A stretch of 50,699 nucleotides of DNA from Roseiarcus fermentans (GCF_003315135.1 NZ_QNRK01000047.1:1-50699); one strand, 5' to 3'. Numbered from the stretch's first letter, positions 15,013 through 29,126 are shown. A program made the numbers and translations. Notes: generated by a model from the sequence alone, not told the origin.

Positions 15013-18000
15013 TCAACCCATTCGAATGCGAAGGCGGTGGACCGCGCCGTCGTCGACAAGCGGCGCCTGCACCGGTCGCGCCGAGATTTCCGTCCCGTCC
15101 AGTTCGGCGAAGCAGACGCCGCGGCCGACCCCGGACGGATTGTCGACCGTAATGACGTATTGCGCCGAGCCCCGCCGAACCGTCATCTCGAATTGCCGCC
15201 AGGTCTTCGGAATGCAGGGGTCGAGATGCAGGGCGGCGCCGCGGATCCTGAGCCCGAGAATGCTTTCCACCCCGGCGCGCTGCATCCAGCCGGCCGAGCC
15301 GGTGTACCATGTCCAGCCGCCGCGCCCGACATGCGGGGCGCTCGCGTAGACGTCGGCGGCGACGACATAGGGCTCGACCTTGTAGCGATGCACGTCGGCG
15401 CGGGTTCGCGCATGATTGATGGGATTGAGCATCGAAAACAGCGCGACCGCCTCGTCGCCCTGGCCGAGCGCGGCGAAGGCCATCACCGACCACAGCGCCG
15501 CGTGCGTGTATTGCCCGCCGTTCTCCCGGATGCCCGGCGGATAGCCCTTGATATAGCCGGGGTCCAGCGCGGTCCTGTCGAAGGGCGGCGCGAACAGCAC
15601 CGCGAGGCCGTCGGCGCTCCGGATCAGCTCCCGCTCGAGCGCGCTCATCGCCTTCGTCGCCCGCTCGGGCGCGGCGACGCCGGAGAGAACGGCCCAGGAC
15701 TGGGCGATCGAATCGATGCGGCACTCGTCGTTGGCCGCCGCGCCGAGCGGCTCGCCGTCGTCGAAGAAGGCGCGCAGATACCAGTCTCCGTCCCAGGCCT
15801 CCCGTTCCAGCGAGGCGGCGAGGGCGGCGGCGTGAGCGCGCCAGGCCGCCGCTCTCGCGGTATCCCCGCGCGCCTCGGCGATCGGAAGGAAGGCCGTCAG
15901 GGCGGCATACAGGAACCAGCCGAGCCAGACGCTTTCGCCCGTCCCCTTTTCGCCGACGCGGTTCATCCCGTCGTTCCAGTCGCCTGTCCCGATCAGCGGG
16001 AGGCCGTGGACGCCGAGCGCCAGCGAGGCGTCGAGCGCCAGCGCGCAATGCTCGAACACGGTCGCGGTCTCGTTCGAGACGGTCGGCGTGAAGAAGCTGT
16101 CGTGATCGGCGGGCGCGATCGCCGGCCCTTCGAGGAACGGAACGCGCTCGTCGAGGACCGCGAGGTCGCCGGTCGCCTCGACGTAATGGGCGACGGCATA
16201 GGCGAGCCACGGACGGTCGTCCGAGATGCGGGTCCGCACGCCCTGGCCGGAATGCGGCAGCCACCAATGCTGGACGTCGCCCTCGACGAACTGGCGGCCG
16301 GCCGCCCGCAACAGATGCTCGCGGGTCAACTCCGGCCGCGCCGCCGTGACCGCCATTCCGTCCTGCAACTGGTCGCGAAAGCCATAGGCGCCGCTGGCCT
16401 GATAAAAGCCGGAGCGCGCCCAGAGGCGGCTGCTCACCGTCTGGTACAGGAGCCAGCCGTTGAGCATGACGTCCATCGACCGGTCCGGAGTCTTGACGAC
16501 GACGGAGCCGAGGATGGCGTCCCATTGGCGCTTGACCTCCGCCTCGACCGTGTCGAGATCGGCGGCGCGATAGCGGCCGATGAGGTCCCGCGCCGCGGCT
16601 TCGTCCGGGGCCTCGCCCAGAAGGAAGACGACTTCCACTGTCTGGCCGGGCGCCAGATCGACCGTTGTGGCCAAGGCCGCGCACGGATCGAGGCCCGCCC
16701 CGACGCTCCCGGAGAGCGCCGCGGCGCCCACGAGCGCGGCGGGTTCCGCGAGCGTGCCGTTTCGACCGATGAACTCGCGCCGATCGCCGGTCCAGCCGGT
16801 CTGAATCCCGCGCAGATCGGCGAAGGCGACGCGTGAGGCGAAGCCGGCGCTCCACGCGTTGCGGGCGAACATCGCCCCGGTGGCGGCGTCGATCCCGGTC
16901 GAAACGAACGGCAGGGTCGCCGACCGCGCCGCGCCGAGAACCCATTCGACGTAGGCGGTCACGCTGACCCGGCGAGCCCGGCCCGAGCGATTGGTCAGCG
17001 CGAGGCGGGAAATCTTGATCGGATCGTCGACCGGCACATACTGGAGCAGGTCGGACGCGATCTCGTGCGCGACATGTTCGAAGCGGCTGTAGCCGCGGCC
17101 GTGGCGGGCGATATAGGTCGCGGCGAGGTCACGGATCGGCAGCGCCGTCGGCGTCCACAGGTCGCCCGTCTCGGCGTCGCGCAGATAGAAGGCCTGGCCC
17201 GGACGATCGTCGACCGGGTCGTTCGACCACGGCGTGATCTGATTCTCCCGGCTGTTCCCCGACCAGGTGTAGCCTCCGCCCTCCGCGCCGGCGTGGAAGC
17301 CGAACGAAGGATTGGCGATCACGTTGATCCAGGGCGCCGGCGTCGACTGGCCCGGCCCGAGCACGGTCGCATATTCTTGTCCGTCCCGGGCGAAGCCGCC
17401 GAGTCCGTTGAAGAATTCGAGGTCGGCTGGGCGCGCGCGCTGCTGCGGCGCCCGCGAACGGGGAACGATCTGCCTCGGCGCGGCCCTGGCGGGCGACGCG
17501 GCCTCCCCGACGCGATCGAGCTGTTCGGACAGACGGCCGCGCTGCGCGGCGAGAACGACCCGCGCCACGGACGCGAGAAGGTTCTTCGTCTCGGCGGCGA
17601 TCAGGTCGGCGCGCAACAGGAAGACGCGACCCGGACCGCGCTCCGTCCCCGGCAACGGCGACGAGCGGCTCGCCCGGAGCAAGGTCTCGATCGCGATCTG
17701 CAGTTCCTGGACATAGGACGATTGGCGGTCGTTCAGGATCACCAGATCGACGGCGAGCTGTTTCATCCGCCAATATTCGTGCGCCTGCAGCAGCTCGCGC
17801 ACGATTTCGAGGTCGTCGATATCGGCGATGTGCAGCAGGACGATCGGCAGATCTCCGGAAATCCCCTGTCCCCACAGGCCCGATTGCGGGCCGGAGCCTC
17901 GCTGGATCGTGTCCGAGGAGGGGCGCAGCGCCGACGATGCATAGATCACGTGCCCGGCCAGCCGCTGAAACAGGCTCGCTTCGCCGGCGCTGACGCCGAG

Positions 18001-21000
18001 ATGGTGCAACTGCACCTGGCCCTGCGTCCAGGCCAGGGTCGAGGCGCGCGTGAACGCGGTGGCGTCGCGATGCTTGTCGACGCCATCGAGCAGCGCCTCG
18101 CGACTGGCCGCAGCGATCGTCCAATAGGCGACGCGGACCGTCGCCCCCGGCGCGACGCGAATGCGTCGGCGGATGGAGACGATGGGATCGAGGACCGCGC
18201 CGATCGAATTCGAGAGCGGCCGGCTGTCCATGATCGCGATCGGCGTGCGCACAGTGTGGCTGCGACCGAGGAACCGCGCCCGGTCCGTCTCGAACTCCGG
18301 CGCGCCGACCGCGTCGCCTTCGACGACCGTCAGATGCGCCGCCCAGACTTCCGGATCGCCGGAAGCGCGCCTTCGCCGCGTGGCCAGGATCGCCCCGACG
18401 TCGGGGAGAAATTCCGTCTCGACGAACAGCTTCGAGAAGGCGGGATGCGCGATATCGGCGCTCTGGGGCGCGAGCACGAGTTCGGCGTAGGACGTGATCT
18501 CGATGTCGCGCGACCGGATTCCGGAATTCGTGATCGAAACCCGACGGACTTCGGCGTCGGCCTCGCCCGAGACGATGACGTCCAGAGTCGTCGTCAGCGC
18601 GCCGTCCCTTCGGGTGATTTCCGCGCGATCCTCCTCGAAGGCGACGGCGTAGCTGTCCGGCTCGACGCCGGACGGCTGGAATCCTGCCGACCAGGCGACG
18701 CCGGTGCGCAAGTCCTTGACGTAGATATAGAAGCCCGAGTCGTCACAGGTCGCGTCTTCGCGCCAGCGGGTCAGCGCCAGATCGCCCCAGCGACTGTATC
18801 CGGAGCCGGCGGCGGTGAGCATCGTGGCGTAGCGCCCGTTCGACAGCAGGTGCGCCGCCGGCGTCGCCTGCTGCGCCGAGGCGAACCGCCGGCCGCCCGA
18901 GGGTTCGACATTGCGCGCGCCGGCGGCCGACTTGACATCGGCGGCCCAGGGGCGGGTCGCCGCGACCTCGCGCGGCATGCGCTCCTGCAGAAGCAGTTCG
19001 GTCGCCTTGATGATCGGCTCCGCGTGGAACCAGCCGCGCAACACGCCCTCCAGCACGGCGTCGGCGATGGCGGTGATCGTCATGCCCTGATGATGAGCCA
19101 TGAAGGCGCGCACGATCGCGACGCTCTGGCCCTCCGGAACACGCGCGCGGGTATAGTCCAGGGCCTCGTAGAATCCGTAGCGCCCCTGCGCTCCGATCCC
19201 GGCCAGCCGCGCGAAGTTCTTGACCGCCGCCCGCGGGTCGACCATCGCCGCCAGCGCCGTCGCATAGGGCGCGATGACGCGCTCTTCGCCGAGACCGCGT
19301 TTCAGTCCGAGGCCCGGGACGCCGAAGTTGGAATATTGATAGGTCAGCTCCAGGTCGCGGGCGTTGTAGGCGGATTCGGATATCCCCCACGGAAGCCCGA
19401 GTTTCCCGGCGTAGGCGATCTGCCGCCCGACGATCAGCCGGCTGGTGTTCTCGAGCAGGCTTCCCGCCGGCGCCCGCATCACCAGCGAGGGCATCAAGTA
19501 CTCGAACATGGACCCCGACCAGGAGATCAGCGCGGCGCCGTGCGCGACCGGCGTGGCGGAGCGGCCGAGGCGGAACCAATGCTTCGCGGCGACGTCGCCC
19601 TTGGCGATCGCGAACAGGCTGGCGAGCCGCGCCTCGGAAGCCAGCAGATCGTAGCAGTTCTGGTCGAGGGCGCCTTCGCCGACGAGATATCCGATCGACA
19701 GCAATTGCCGGTCGGGATCGAGCAGGAAGCCGAACTCCATCGCCAGCGCCAGCGATCGCGCCGTGCTCTCGAGGACGGCCAGCCGGTCGCGACGGGCCTC
19801 CGCCGCGTCTTCGGCCTGAGCCAAATCGTCCAGGTGGGATTCGATCGCACTCGGGACGGCGCGCGCCCAGAGCAGCATGTCGGCGCCCGGACCGTCGCCC
19901 CGTTCGACCGCGAGCGCGCCGGCGACGTCGACCATGATGTCGACATTGGCGCGAAGTCCGGCGAGTTGCGCCCGACCATCGCCTTGCGCAAGCGACGCCT
20001 GACGAAGGTCCGATGCGACCACCGCGAGCGCTTCGTCGAGCTGATGCAGGGTCACGGTCTGGGTCTGCCGGCCGTCGCGCAGGCGCGCGCATTCGGCGCG
20101 GGTCATGTCGAGCGCGTCGGCGACGCCGCCGAGGCGCCGCGCGGCGGTCAGCGGCTGCCTGATCCAGTCGTTGCACGCATTGGCCAGCGCAATCAGGTGC
20201 CCGGCGAGATTGCCGCTGTCGACGGTCGATATGTACCTCGGCTCCAGCGGGCGAAGGTCTCGCGTGTCGTACCAGTTGAACAGGTGGCCGCGGACGCGTT
20301 GCATGCGGCCGACCGTGGCGAGCGTCGCCTCCAGGCGATCGATCGCCTGACCGGTTCCGATCCAGCCGAACTCACGCGCGCAGGCGACCGAGAGCAGGTA
20401 GAGCCCGATGTTGGTCGGCGAGGTCCGATGCGCGATCGCGGGCGCCGGATCGTCCTGGAAATTGTCGGGCGGCAGGGCGTTGTCGGCTGAGGTGACGAAC
20501 GTCTCGAAGAACCGCCAGGTGCGGCGCGCCGTCCGTCTCAGCGCCTGCGCGTCGGCGTCGGTCATCGGCGGCCGCGAGGCGGCGGCGGGCGGCAGGCTGA
20601 CGAGACGCGCCACCGCGGGCGAAGCGAGCCACAGCGCGGCGAAGGGAAGCGCGACAGGCCAGGTTCCGTGCCGGGAGGCGAGCGCGACCAGCAGCGCGAC
20701 CGCGCCCATGGCCATCGCGCCGAGCATCCGACGCGCGTAACCCGTCAGGTCGAGGCGGCGGCCGATCGCCGCCTGCGCGGCCGGAGTCCATTCGAGCAGA
20801 TGACGGCGGCTGACGCCGAGGCGCCAGAGCGTGCGGCCGATCGCGTCGACCATGAGCGCGGCCTGATCGGCCAGGAAGGTGACGGTGAGCCCCGAAAGCG
20901 CCAGGGCCAGGCCCGCGTCGTTGGCCAGCGCGCGCAGATGGCTCGACAGGGTCACGCCCGGGCTGCGCGGCGGAATGGCCGACAGGACCGGAACCAGCGT

Positions 21001-23580
21001 CGGCAGGGCGATCGTCAGCACGACGAACAGCGTCCAGATCAGCGCCGGATGAAACGGCAGGGTCCAGCCGACCAGCAACGCCAGCACCGCGGCGGGCGCC
21101 GAGAGCGTGCGGCGCAGATTGTCCAGCATTTTCCAGCGGCCGATCGCCGGCAGGACGCTGGACGACGCCGCCGTTCGCGACCGCGACGGCCCGCGCCCGA
21201 AGATCCAGGGCAGCAATTGCCAGTCGCCCCGCGCCCACCGGTGATGGCGAACCGCGCCGACGTCGTAGCGGGACGGGAATTCCTCGACGACCTCCACGTC
21301 GGAGGCCAGTCCGGCGCGCGCGAACACGCCTTCGAACAGATCGTGACTGAGCAGGGTCGAGTCGGGCGCGCGGTCGGCGAGCGCGGCCTCGAACGCGTCG
21401 ACGTCGTAGATGCCCTTTCCGGCGTAGGATCCTTCCCCGAACAGATCCTGATAGACGTCGGACACGGCCGAGGCGTAGGGGTCGATTCCGCTCACGCTCG
21501 AGAAGATCCGCTGGAACAGCGAGCCCTCGCCCCCGGTCGGCAGCGACGGGGTGACCCGGGGCTGCAGGACGGCGTAGCCCTCGACGACCCGGCGCCCGTC
21601 GGCGTCGAGGCGCGGCCGGTTCAGCGGATGCGCCATCTTGCCGATCAGGCGACGCACCGCGTCGCGCGGCAGGCGCGTGTCCGAATCGAGCGTCACGACA
21701 TAGCGGACGCCGGACGGGACGGTCGGCGTCCCCAGCCCGACGTCGATGAACGTCGTGTCGGTCGCGCCGCGCAGCAGCCGATTGAGTTCGTGCAGCTTGC
21801 CGCGCTTGCGCTCCCACCCGAGCCACTTCGATTCGCCCTCGTTCCACACGCGGCGCCGGTGCAGGAGCAGGAAGCGCGGTCCGCCGGGCGCGGGGCCGTA
21901 GCGCAGATTGAGTCGCGCGATCCCTTCCGCCGCGACCGCGACGAGGGCGGCGTCGCCGTCGGCGTGTTCGTCGGCGGCGTCGGTCCAATCGGTCACGAGC
22001 GCGAAATGCACATCGCCTTCCGGGCTCGCGAGGTGGTGAATCTCGAGGCGCTCGACCAGGTCTTCGATGCTGTCCGGGCTCGTCAGCAGGGTCGGAACGG
22101 CGACCAGCGTGCGCAAGTCGGCGGGCACGCCGTCGAGCAGTTCGAGCGCCGGCAGAAGCGTCGCGGCGAAGCCGGCGTTGACCCCGCGATTGACGAACGC
22201 CACGGCGGCGTCGACGGCCGGAATGGCGCCGAGCGCGCCGAGCAGGCCGAGAACCGGGAGGCCGACGCCGGCGGCGAAGAGCGCGACGAGCGGCGCGGCG
22301 AGAAGGACCGCGGCGACGATGCAGATGGCGGTCACATAGCCGCTGACGCCGGCCGACCGGTTGACGCGCGTCGCCCAGTTTCGCATCGACGGGCGATAGT
22401 GGATCGCCCGCTCGAACGCGCGCCGTCCGCCTGCGAGCAGGACGTATCCGGCGTCCCCGCGTCGCTCCCGCTCCGTCGGCGGGGCGTCGGCGGCCGCCTG
22501 CCTCGCGGCAAGCGCCGCCGCGCTCGCGATATCGAGCTCCTCGCGGTCCGTGCCCCGGGAAAGCTCCTCGATGGCGCTGCGGTAGAGCGTGCGCGTCGGA
22601 AAATCCATGCTCTCGAAGCCGCTGTCGGCCGCGAGCACTTCGTCGACGAGGCTCAGCCGTTCGAACAGCTGCTGCCAGTCCGCGTCGGAAATCCGGCGCA
22701 GGCTGGTGATGACGTTGCGAACGGAGACGTTCGCGGCGCCCTGCTGGCGATGAACGTCGCGCACGGCCGAGTCGGCCGTCGCATCCTGAGCCGCGAGTCG
22801 CTCGTCGAGCCATGTCACCGCCGGCGTGATCGTCGGATCCTGGTCGCGCAGGCGATGGACGAGCTGGACCGCGAAGGCTTGTGACAGCGGCCGGCGCTCG
22901 TGGGCGGCGAGAACGACGGCGGCGGCTTCGGCCGGTTTCCCGCCGGCTCCGAGCAGACGGTCGGCAAGGCCGTCCGCGATCTGTCGTTCCGAGCGACCTT
23001 TGGTGATCTGCTGCGCCAGGCGTGCGAGATTCTCGATCAGAACGATCCGGAGGGTGATCGACACCGCCCAGAGCTCGCCGATGGTCAGCGGCTGCACCTC
23101 CTGATAGGCGCTCACGAAGCGAACCAGCGTTTCGGAATCGAACCGGCTGTCGGAATGGGCGACGAAGGCCCAGGCGATGCCGAAGACCCGGGGATAGCCG
23201 GCGAACGGCCCGACGGCGAGCTTGGGAAGCTGGCGGTAGTATCCCGGCGTCAGGTCCGACTGAATCGTGTGGATCTGCTTTTCGACGAGATGATAATTGT
23301 CGACGAGCCATTCCGCCGCGGGGGTGATCGGGCGTCCCTCGTTGATCGCCTTGACCGCCGACCGGTAGCCGTCGAGCAGCGCGGCGCGATTGTCGAGGAG
23401 ACGCGTGGCCAGCAGTCGCCCCTTCGTGCTTCGGGACGAAACGATCTGCGCAACGGCGAGCGAGCGGGCGTGGTCCTCGAGGCGCTCGACGCCGAACAGT
23501 TCTTCGCGAACGGGTTCTCGGTTATCCCAGGGCGAGGGCGGACTCAGGCCTTCGAAGGCGCTCCGCAGGAAGACTTTCAA
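15013..23580 (-). CDS. ndvB: Cyclic beta-1,2-glucan synthase NdvB
   Basis: NdvB/Cgs is a giant inner-membrane enzyme that primes, elongates, length-controls and cyclises beta-1,2-glucans from UDP-glucose; the products are periplasmic osmolytes and host-interaction factors. The 2855-residue protein has the full family length. An N-terminal region begins with the hallmark [18 protein letters not shown]. The GT84 glycosyltransferase domain (about residues 480-850) includes [20 protein letters not shown] and [15 protein letters not shown] and is flanked by transmembrane segments (near 420-450 and 880-1000). A glycoamylase-like segment lies near 1060-1500 ([26 protein letters not shown]). Two GH94 phosphorylase-type modules fill the C-terminal half, with [20 protein letters not shown] near 2530. 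AAAGG lies 5 nt before the ATG. No frameshift is seen over 8.6 kb. Confidence 0.96.
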   Translation of the reverse strand: MKVFLRSAFEGLSPPSPWDNREPVREELFGVERLEDHARSLAVAQIVSSRSTKGRLLATRLLDNRAALLDGYRSAVKAINEGRPITPAAEWLVDNYHLVEKQIHTIQSDLTPGYYRQLPKLAVGPFAGYPRVFGIAWAFVAHSDSRFDSETLVRFVSAYQEVQPLTIGELWAVSITLRIVLIENLARLAQQITKGRSERQIADGLADRLLGAGGKPAEAAAVVLAAHERRPLSQAFAVQLVHRLRDQDPTITPAVTWLDERLAAQDATADSAVRDVHRQQGAANVSVRNVITSLRRISDADWQQLFERLSLVDEVLAADSGFESMDFPTRTLYRSAIEELSRGTDREELDIASAAALAARQAAADAPPTERERRGDAGYVLLAGGRRAFERAIHYRPSMRNWATRVNRSAGVSGYVTAICIVAAVLLAAPLVALFAAGVGLPVLGLLGALGAIPAVDAAVAFVNRGVNAGFAATLLPALELLDGVPADLRTLVAVPTLLTSPDSIEDLVERLEIHHLASPEGDVHFALVTDWTDAADEHADGDAALVAVAAEGIARLNLRYGPAPGGPRFLLLHRRRVWNEGESKWLGWERKRGKLHELNRLLRGATDTTFIDVGLGTPTVPSGVRYVVTLDSDTRLPRDAVRRLIGKMAHPLNRPRLDADGRRVVEGYAVLQPRVTPSLPTGGEGSLFQRIFSSVSGIDPYASAVSDVYQDLFGEGSYAGKGIYDVDAFEAALADRAPDSTLLSHDLFEGVFARAGLASDVEVVEEFPSRYDVGAVRHHRWARGDWQLLPWIFGRGPSRSRTAASSSVLPAIGRWKMLDNLRRTLSAPAAVLALLVGWTLPFHPALIWTLFVVLTIALPTLVPVLSAIPPRSPGVTLSSHLRALANDAGLALALSGLTVTFLADQAALMVDAIGRTLWRLGVSRRHLLEWTPAAQAAIGRRLDLTGYARRMLGAMAMGAVALLVALASRHGTWPVALPFAALWLASPAVARLVSLPPAAASRPPMTDADAQALRRTARRTWRFFETFVTSADNALPPDNFQDDPAPAIAHRTSPTNIGLYLLSVACAREFGWIGTGQAIDRLEATLATVGRMQRVRGHLFNWYDTRDLRPLEPRYISTVDSGNLAGHLIALANACNDWIRQPLTAARRLGGVADALDMTRAECARLRDGRQTQTVTLHQLDEALAVVASDLRQASLAQGDGRAQLAGLRANVDIMVDVAGALAVERGDGPGADMLLWARAVPSAIESHLDDLAQAEDAAEARRDRLAVLESTARSLALAMEFGFLLDPDRQLLSIGYLVGEGALDQNCYDLLASEARLASLFAIAKGDVAAKHWFRLGRSATPVAHGAALISWSGSMFEYLMPSLVMRAPAGSLLENTSRLIVGRQIAYAGKLGLPWGISESAYNARDLELTYQYSNFGVPGLGLKRGLGEERVIAPYATALAAMVDPRAAVKNFARLAGIGAQGRYGFYEALDYTRARVPEGQSVAIVRAFMAHHQGMTITAIADAVLEGVLRGWFHAEPIIKATELLLQERMPREVAATRPWAADVKSAAGARNVEPSGGRRFASAQQATPAAHLLSNGRYATMLTAAGSGYSRWGDLALTRWREDATCDDSGFYIYVKDLRTGVAWSAGFQPSGVEPDSYAVAFEEDRAEITRRDGALTTTLDVIVSGEADAEVRRVSITNSGIRSRDIEITSYAELVLAPQSADIAHPAFSKLFVETEFLPDVGAILATRRRRASGDPEVWAAHLTVVEGDAVGAPEFETDRARFLGRSHTVRTPIAIMDSRPLSNSIGAVLDPIVSIRRRIRVAPGATVRVAYWTIAAASREALLDGVDKHRDATAFTRASTLAWTQGQVQLHHLGVSAGEASLFQRLAGHVIYASSALRPSSDTIQRGSGPQSGLWGQGISGDLPIVLLHIADIDDLEIVRELLQAHEYWRMKQLAVDLVILNDRQSSYVQELQIAIETLLRASRSSPLPGTERGPGRVFLLRADLIAAETKNLLASVARVVLAAQRGRLSEQLDRVGEAASPARAAPRQIVPRSRAPQQRARPADLEFFNGLGGFARDGQEYATVLGPGQSTPAPWINVIANPSFGFHAGAEGGGYTWSGNSRENQITPWSNDPVDDRPGQAFYLRDAETGDLWTPTALPIRDLAATYIARHGRGYSRFEHVAHEIASDLLQYVPVDDPIKISRLALTNRSGRARRVSVTAYVEWVLGAARSATLPFVSTGIDAATGAMFARNAWSAGFASRVAFADLRGIQTGWTGDRREFIGRNGTLAEPAALVGAAALSGSVGAGLDPCAALATTVDLAPGQTVEVVFLLGEAPDEAAARDLIGRYRAADLDTVEAEVKRQWDAILGSVVVKTPDRSMDVMLNGWLLYQTVSSRLWARSGFYQASGAYGFRDQLQDGMAVTAARPELTREHLLRAAGRQFVEGDVQHWWLPHSGQGVRTRISDDRPWLAYAVAHYVEATGDLAVLDERVPFLEGPAIAPADHDSFFTPTVSNETATVFEHCALALDASLALGVHGLPLIGTGDWNDGMNRVGEKGTGESVWLGWFLYAALTAFLPIAEARGDTARAAAWRAHAAALAASLEREAWDGDWYLRAFFDDGEPLGAAANDECRIDSIAQSWAVLSGVAAPERATKAMSALERELIRSADGLAVLFAPPFDRTALDPGYIKGYPPGIRENGGQYTHAALWSVMAFAALGQGDEAVALFSMLNPINHARTRADVHRYKVEPYVVAADVYASAPHVGRGGWTWYTGSAGWMQRAGVESILGLRIRGAALHLDPCIPKTWRQFEMTVRRGSAQYVITVDNPSGVGRGVCFAELDGTEISARPVQAPLVDDGAVHRLRIRMG

Positions 23581-23671
23581 TTTGACCTTTCTGCCGCGGA
23601 ATGCCGCGGAGGATCGCCGAGCGGAGTCTGCTCCTGCGTCGGCTGTCCCCGGCTCCGGGAACCGGAAGGCG

Positions 23672-23701
23672 CCGAAGGGGCGGACAGCGCCGTCCCTTCG
23701 G
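23672..23701 (-). terminator. Hairpin downstream of groEL
   Basis: CCGAAGGG and CCCTTCGG form an 8-bp stem around a GC-rich inner loop, 47 bp after the groEL stop codon. It lacks a T-run, so its role as a terminator is tentative. The remaining gap to ndvB holds no gene. Confidence 0.4.
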
Positions 23702-23747
23702 AAAGTGTGATGCGTCCGACCTGTCGGCGGCCGCTCGGGACCGACGA

Positions 23748-25509
<1,762 letters not shown>

Positions 25510-25515
25510 AAGGCC

Positions 25516-25803
25516 TCACGCGACCACGCCCATGACGTCGGATTCCTTCATGATCAGGAGCTCCTGACCGTCGATCTTGACTTCCGAGCCCGACCACTTG
25601 CCGAACAGGACCCGGTCGCCGGCTTTCAGTTCGAGCGGCTGAAGCTTGCCGCTCTCGTCGCGGGCGCCGGGCCCGACTGCGAGCACCTCGCCCTCCTGGG
25701 GCTTCTCCTTGACGGTATCGGGAATGATGATGCCGCCCTTCGTCTTGTCCTCGCCTTCGATGCGACGGATCACGACCCGGTCGTGCAATGGGCGAAATTT
25801 CAT
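25516..25803 (-). CDS. groES: Co-chaperonin GroES (Cpn10)
   Basis: GroES is the heptameric lid of the GroEL chamber. The 95-residue protein starts [20 protein letters not shown] and contains the mobile loop [19 protein letters not shown] (with the GroEL-contacting hydrophobic tripeptide), [15 protein letters not shown] and the end ESDVMGVVA. It is the first gene of the groESL operon, 91 bp after the CIRCE operator. Confidence 0.97.
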   Translation of the reverse strand: MKFRPLHDRVVIRRIEGEDKTKGGIIIPDTVKEKPQEGEVLAVGPGARDESGKLQPLELKAGDRVLFGKWSGSEVKIDGQELLIMKESDVMGVVA

Positions 25804-25893
25804 GGCGATTGCTTTCCCGTCGACTGCATGACCGGCACGCTAGCAAAGGCTCCGGCTCTCGGCGGCAGTCCGACAATCCCCATATGGCCGCTC

Positions 25894-25920
25894 TTGGCAC
25901 TCATTACAAGAGAGTGCTAA
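25894..25920. promoter_or_regulatory. CIRCE operator (HrcA binding site) of groESL
   Basis: TTGGCACTC, a 9-bp spacer ATTACAAGA, and GAGTGCTAA match the CIRCE consensus TTAGCACTC-N9-GAGTGCTAA with one mismatch. By family knowledge HrcA binds it and represses groESL until heat shock. It lies 91 bp upstream of the groES start and directly abuts a transposase remnant on the upstream side. Confidence 0.93.
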
Positions 25921-26350
25921 CGGCGTTCCGCTGCAACTGCCGCCACACCTCGCCCACATCGCACGCCTGGAAATTCGGGGCGAACACGCGCCGGATCTTT
26001 CCGCGCAAGAGCCGGCGTCGCGGCCCGGCTCGACCCGTTGCGCTCGCGGTGATCGTCGATGAAGACGATCAGGGCTTGAACCGACGGTCGAGCTCCGCAC
26101 GGGCGAAATGCGCCAACGCCTCGCGAAGACCGGCTTGCCGATGCTCCCGGTTCTCGCGCTCCAGCGCCTTCAGCCGCCGCGATCGGCGCGCTTCATCCAA
26201 AGTCGCAACGTCTTGGCCGTGCAGCCGATCGTCGTCGAAATCGACGACAGCGCCGCCCAGCGCGAGGCGCGCTCGGCCTCGCGCTCGAGCGCCATCCGCA
26301 CCGCCGCCCGCTCTCGAACTGCCGGGGAAACCTTGTTCGTCGTCCCTCAT
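25921..26350 (-). pseudogene. Remnant of an IS3-family transposase (orfA plus start of orfB)
   Basis: Read on the minus strand from 26350, pieces in shifting frames reconstruct an IS3-type orfA. First comes MRDDEQGFPGSS. After a shift the sequence reads RMALEREAERASRWAALSSI and TIGCTAKTLRLWMKRADRGG, a helix-turn-helix region. After another shift it reads RLKALERENREHRQAGLREA and HFARAELDRRFKP, the leucine-zipper end. The orfB start follows as IVFIDDHRERNG, and then, after a deletion, KIRRVFAPNFQACDVGEVWR. Several frameshifts and at least two internal deletions make it non-functional. The coding remnant runs straight into the CIRCE operator at 25920, where it hits a stop, so the rest of orfB is absent. 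No terminal inverted repeat was found. Confidence 0.82.
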
Positions 26351-26594
26351 GGCTCGGTCCTCTCGAGAGGGGAGCCTGCGGCGAACCCGGCGCGGTTCGT
26401 GCGTAGTTTCCGAGCCTGTCTGCGCGGCGTCCAAGCGCCTATCATTTACCGCGGCGGGCCATGACTTGCGGTGAAGCAAAGTCCGTGTGGCGAGCCTGCG
26501 TCAGCCACGCCATCGCTGCGCGCGAACGCCCAGCAACGAGAACGCGCGCGTCGCCCGGCATGCTCGCACGACAATGGCGGAAGGACCTTCGACC

Positions 26595-29126
26595 ATGGAA
26601 TCTCACGCGGATCAGCCTCCCAGGTCCGACCCGGGATCGAAGCCTGTTGCTGAAGACAATCTACAAACCCTCCCCCTGGCGGAGGTCGAGAAAAAACTGG
26701 GCTCGTCGCCAGACGGCCTGACCGAGGCCGAGGCGCAGAAACGGCTCGCACAATATGGGCCGAACGAGATCGCCGAGAAGAAGACCAACGAGATCCTGAA
26801 ATTCCTCTCCTACTTCTGGGGTCCGATCCCCTGGATGATCGAAGCGGCGGTGATCCTGTCGGCGGCGGCCCGGCATTGGCCCGACTTTGCCATCATCCTC
26901 GTTCTGCTTCTCGCCAACGCCGTGGTCGGCTTCTGGGAGGAACATGAGGCGGGCAACGCCATCGCCGCCCTGAAGGCGACGCTCGCGATCAAAGCCAGGG
27001 TGAAACGCGATGGGAAGTGGGTTGACCCGGCGGCGCGTGAGCTCGTGCCGGGCGACACCATACGCCTGCGCCTCGGCGACATCGTGCCGGCCGACGCGCG
27101 CCTGATGGACGGCGACGAGATCTCCCTCGACCAGTCGGCGCTGACCGGCGAATCCTTGCCCGCCACGCGTAAATCGGGCGACGCCGTCTTCTCCGGCTCG
27201 ATCGTTCGTCGCGGCGAAATCGACGCGCTGGTCTACGCGACCGGCGGCAAGACCTACTTCGGCAAGACGGCGGAACTGGTGGAGACGGCGGTCACCGTCA
27301 GCCATTTCCAGAAGGCCGTGCTGAAGATCGGCAACTATCTGATCATCCTCGCGCTGATCCTCGTCGCCGTCATCATCGGGCTTGGCGTCTACCGCGGCGA
27401 GCCGATTCTGACCCTGTTGCAGTTCGCCCTCGTCCTGACGGTCGCGGCGATCCCGGTGGCCATGCCGACGGTTCTCTCGGTGACCATGGCGGTCGGCGCG
27501 CGCCTGCTCGCCAAGAAACAGGCGATCGTGAGCAAGCTGGTCGCGATCGAGGAGCTGGCCGGCGTCGATGTCCTGTGCGCCGACAAGACCGGGACCCTGA
27601 CCCAGAACAAGCTGACGCTCGGCGAGCCATTCTGCCTGGATGCGACCACCGCCGACGAGCTCGTCCTCTCCGGGGCGTTGGCTTCGCAAGCGGCGAACAA
27701 CGACACGATCGATCTCGCCGTCCTCGGCGGCCTGAACGACAAACAGGCGCTGAAGCCCTATCAGATCACGCATTTCACGCCATTCGATCCGGTGCACAAG
27801 CGGACCGAGGCCACGGTCAAGGGCGCGGACGGAAAGACCTTCAAGGTGACCAAGGGCGCGCCGCAGGTCATCCTGGCGCTGGCGGCGAACGCGGCCGCGG
27901 TGAAGTCCGCCGTCGACAAGGCGGTCGACGATTTCGCCGCGCGCGGCTTTCGCGCGCTCGGCGTGGCGCGGGCGGATGGCGACGGCGAATGGCGGCTTCT
28001 CGGCGTCCTGCCGCTGTTCGATCCGCCTCGCGTCGACGCCAAATCCACCATCGCGACCGCGGCCGAGATGGGCGTGAAGATCAAGATGGTGACCGGCGAC
28101 GCCCTGGCGATCGCACGCGAGATGGCCAAAATACTCGGCATGGGCGCCAACATCCTCGACGCGAACACCCTGGGCGACTCCAAGACCGAGGAAAGCGCGG
28201 CGACAGCCAAGTCCATCGAAGACGCCGACGGCTTCGCGCAGGTGTTCCCCGAACACAAGTTCCATATCGTCGACGTGCTGCAGAAGCACGGCCACATCGT
28301 CGGCATGACCGGCGACGGCGTGAACGACGCACCGGCGCTGAAGAAGGCCGACTGCGGCTTTGCAGTTTCCGGCGCCACGGATGCGGCGCGCGCGGCGGCG
28401 TCAATCGTCCTGGTGGCGCCCGGATTGTCGGTGATCATCGATGCAATCAAGGAGAGTCGCAAGATCTTTCAGCGGATGAACAGCTATGCGATCTACCGCA
28501 TCGCCGAGACGCTGCGCGTCCTTCTGTTCATGACGCTGGCGATCGTCATCTTCAACTTCTATCCGCTGACCGCGATTATGATCGTCATTCTGGCATTGCT
28601 CAACGATGGCGCGATCCTGTCGATCGCCTATGACAATGTCAGCTACAGAAACCAGCCCGAAACTTGGGACATGCGCCTGGTTCTTGGGATCGCCACCGTG
28701 CTGGGTCTCGTCGGCCCGATCGCCTCGTTCGGGCTCTTTTACCTCGGCGACCGCATTTTCCATCTTGGACATCCGCAACTGCAAACGATGATGTACCTCA
28801 TGCTCTCCGTTGCTGGGCATTTGACGATCTTCCAAACCCGCACGCGCGGTCCGTGGTGGTCCACACGCCCGGCGTGGATCCTGTTGGCGGCGGTCTTCGG
28901 CACTCAGGCCGTCGCGACGCTCATTTCCGTTTATGGCGCCTGGCTCGTGACGCCGCTCGGCTGGAAGTATACCGGGATCGTTTGGGTTTACGCCTTCGCT
29001 TGGTTCCTCGTGACGGACCCGGTGAAGCTGCTTGCCTACCGCATCCTTGCGCCTTCGAAGGTCGCATCCGCGCCCAACGATCGCCCGGCGCCGCCATTGG
29101 GAATTGCCGCCTCCGAGCCCGCATGA
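26595..29126 (+). CDS. Plasma-membrane type H+-transporting P-type ATPase
   Basis: This 843-residue P-type ATPase is of subfamily IIIA (Pma1/AHA-like proton exporters), using ATP to pump H+ out of the cell. Motifs in order are the actuator SALTGESLPATRKSGD, the PEGL-equivalent VAAIPVAMPTVLSVTMAVGA, the phosphorylated Asp330 in CADKTGTLTQNKLTLGEP, KVTKGAPQVIL for nucleotide binding, and GMTGDGVNDAPALKKADCGF. Segment M6 reads LALLNDGAILSIAYDNVSY, keeping the Asp that in plant pumps binds the transported proton. It lacks the long C-terminal autoinhibitory tail of plant pumps. The ATG at 26595 has AAGGA 9 nt upstream. It stands alone between a transposase remnant and a gene-free stretch, and may have been acquired by transfer. 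Confidence 0.92.
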   Translation: MESHADQPPRSDPGSKPVAEDNLQTLPLAEVEKKLGSSPDGLTEAEAQKRLAQYGPNEIAEKKTNEILKFLSYFWGPIPWMIEAAVILSAAARHWPDFAIILVLLLANAVVGFWEEHEAGNAIAALKATLAIKARVKRDGKWVDPAARELVPGDTIRLRLGDIVPADARLMDGDEISLDQSALTGESLPATRKSGDAVFSGSIVRRGEIDALVYATGGKTYFGKTAELVETAVTVSHFQKAVLKIGNYLIILALILVAVIIGLGVYRGEPILTLLQFALVLTVAAIPVAMPTVLSVTMAVGARLLAKKQAIVSKLVAIEELAGVDVLCADKTGTLTQNKLTLGEPFCLDATTADELVLSGALASQAANNDTIDLAVLGGLNDKQALKPYQITHFTPFDPVHKRTEATVKGADGKTFKVTKGAPQVILALAANAAAVKSAVDKAVDDFAARGFRALGVARADGDGEWRLLGVLPLFDPPRVDAKSTIATAAEMGVKIKMVTGDALAIAREMAKILGMGANILDANTLGDSKTEESAATAKSIEDADGFAQVFPEHKFHIVDVLQKHGHIVGMTGDGVNDAPALKKADCGFAVSGATDAARAAASIVLVAPGLSVIIDAIKESRKIFQRMNSYAIYRIAETLRVLLFMTLAIVIFNFYPLTAIMIVILALLNDGAILSIAYDNVSYRNQPETWDMRLVLGIATVLGLVGPIASFGLFYLGDRIFHLGHPQLQTMMYLMLSVAGHLTIFQTRTRGPWWSTRPAWILLAAVFGTQAVATLISVYGAWLVTPLGWKYTGIVWVYAFAWFLVTDPVKLLAYRILAPSKVASAPNDRPAPPLGIAASEPA

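Noticed and set aside
14942..16945. Long Arg-rich open frames antisense or out of frame to ndvB, and similar frames across the window
   Set aside because: They are products of high GC at third codon positions; they have extreme Arg/Ala/Pro content, no motifs, and overlap well-supported genes.
25921..25960. Sigma-70 promoter for groESL inside the transposase remnant
   Set aside because: TTGCAG and a TGTAAT-like box can be paired only with about 22 bp between them, which is too long for a convincing promoter.
26351..26594. Terminal inverted repeats or target duplication of the IS3 remnant
   Set aside because: No matching ends were found by eye on either side of the transposase remnant, so no element boundaries are claimed.
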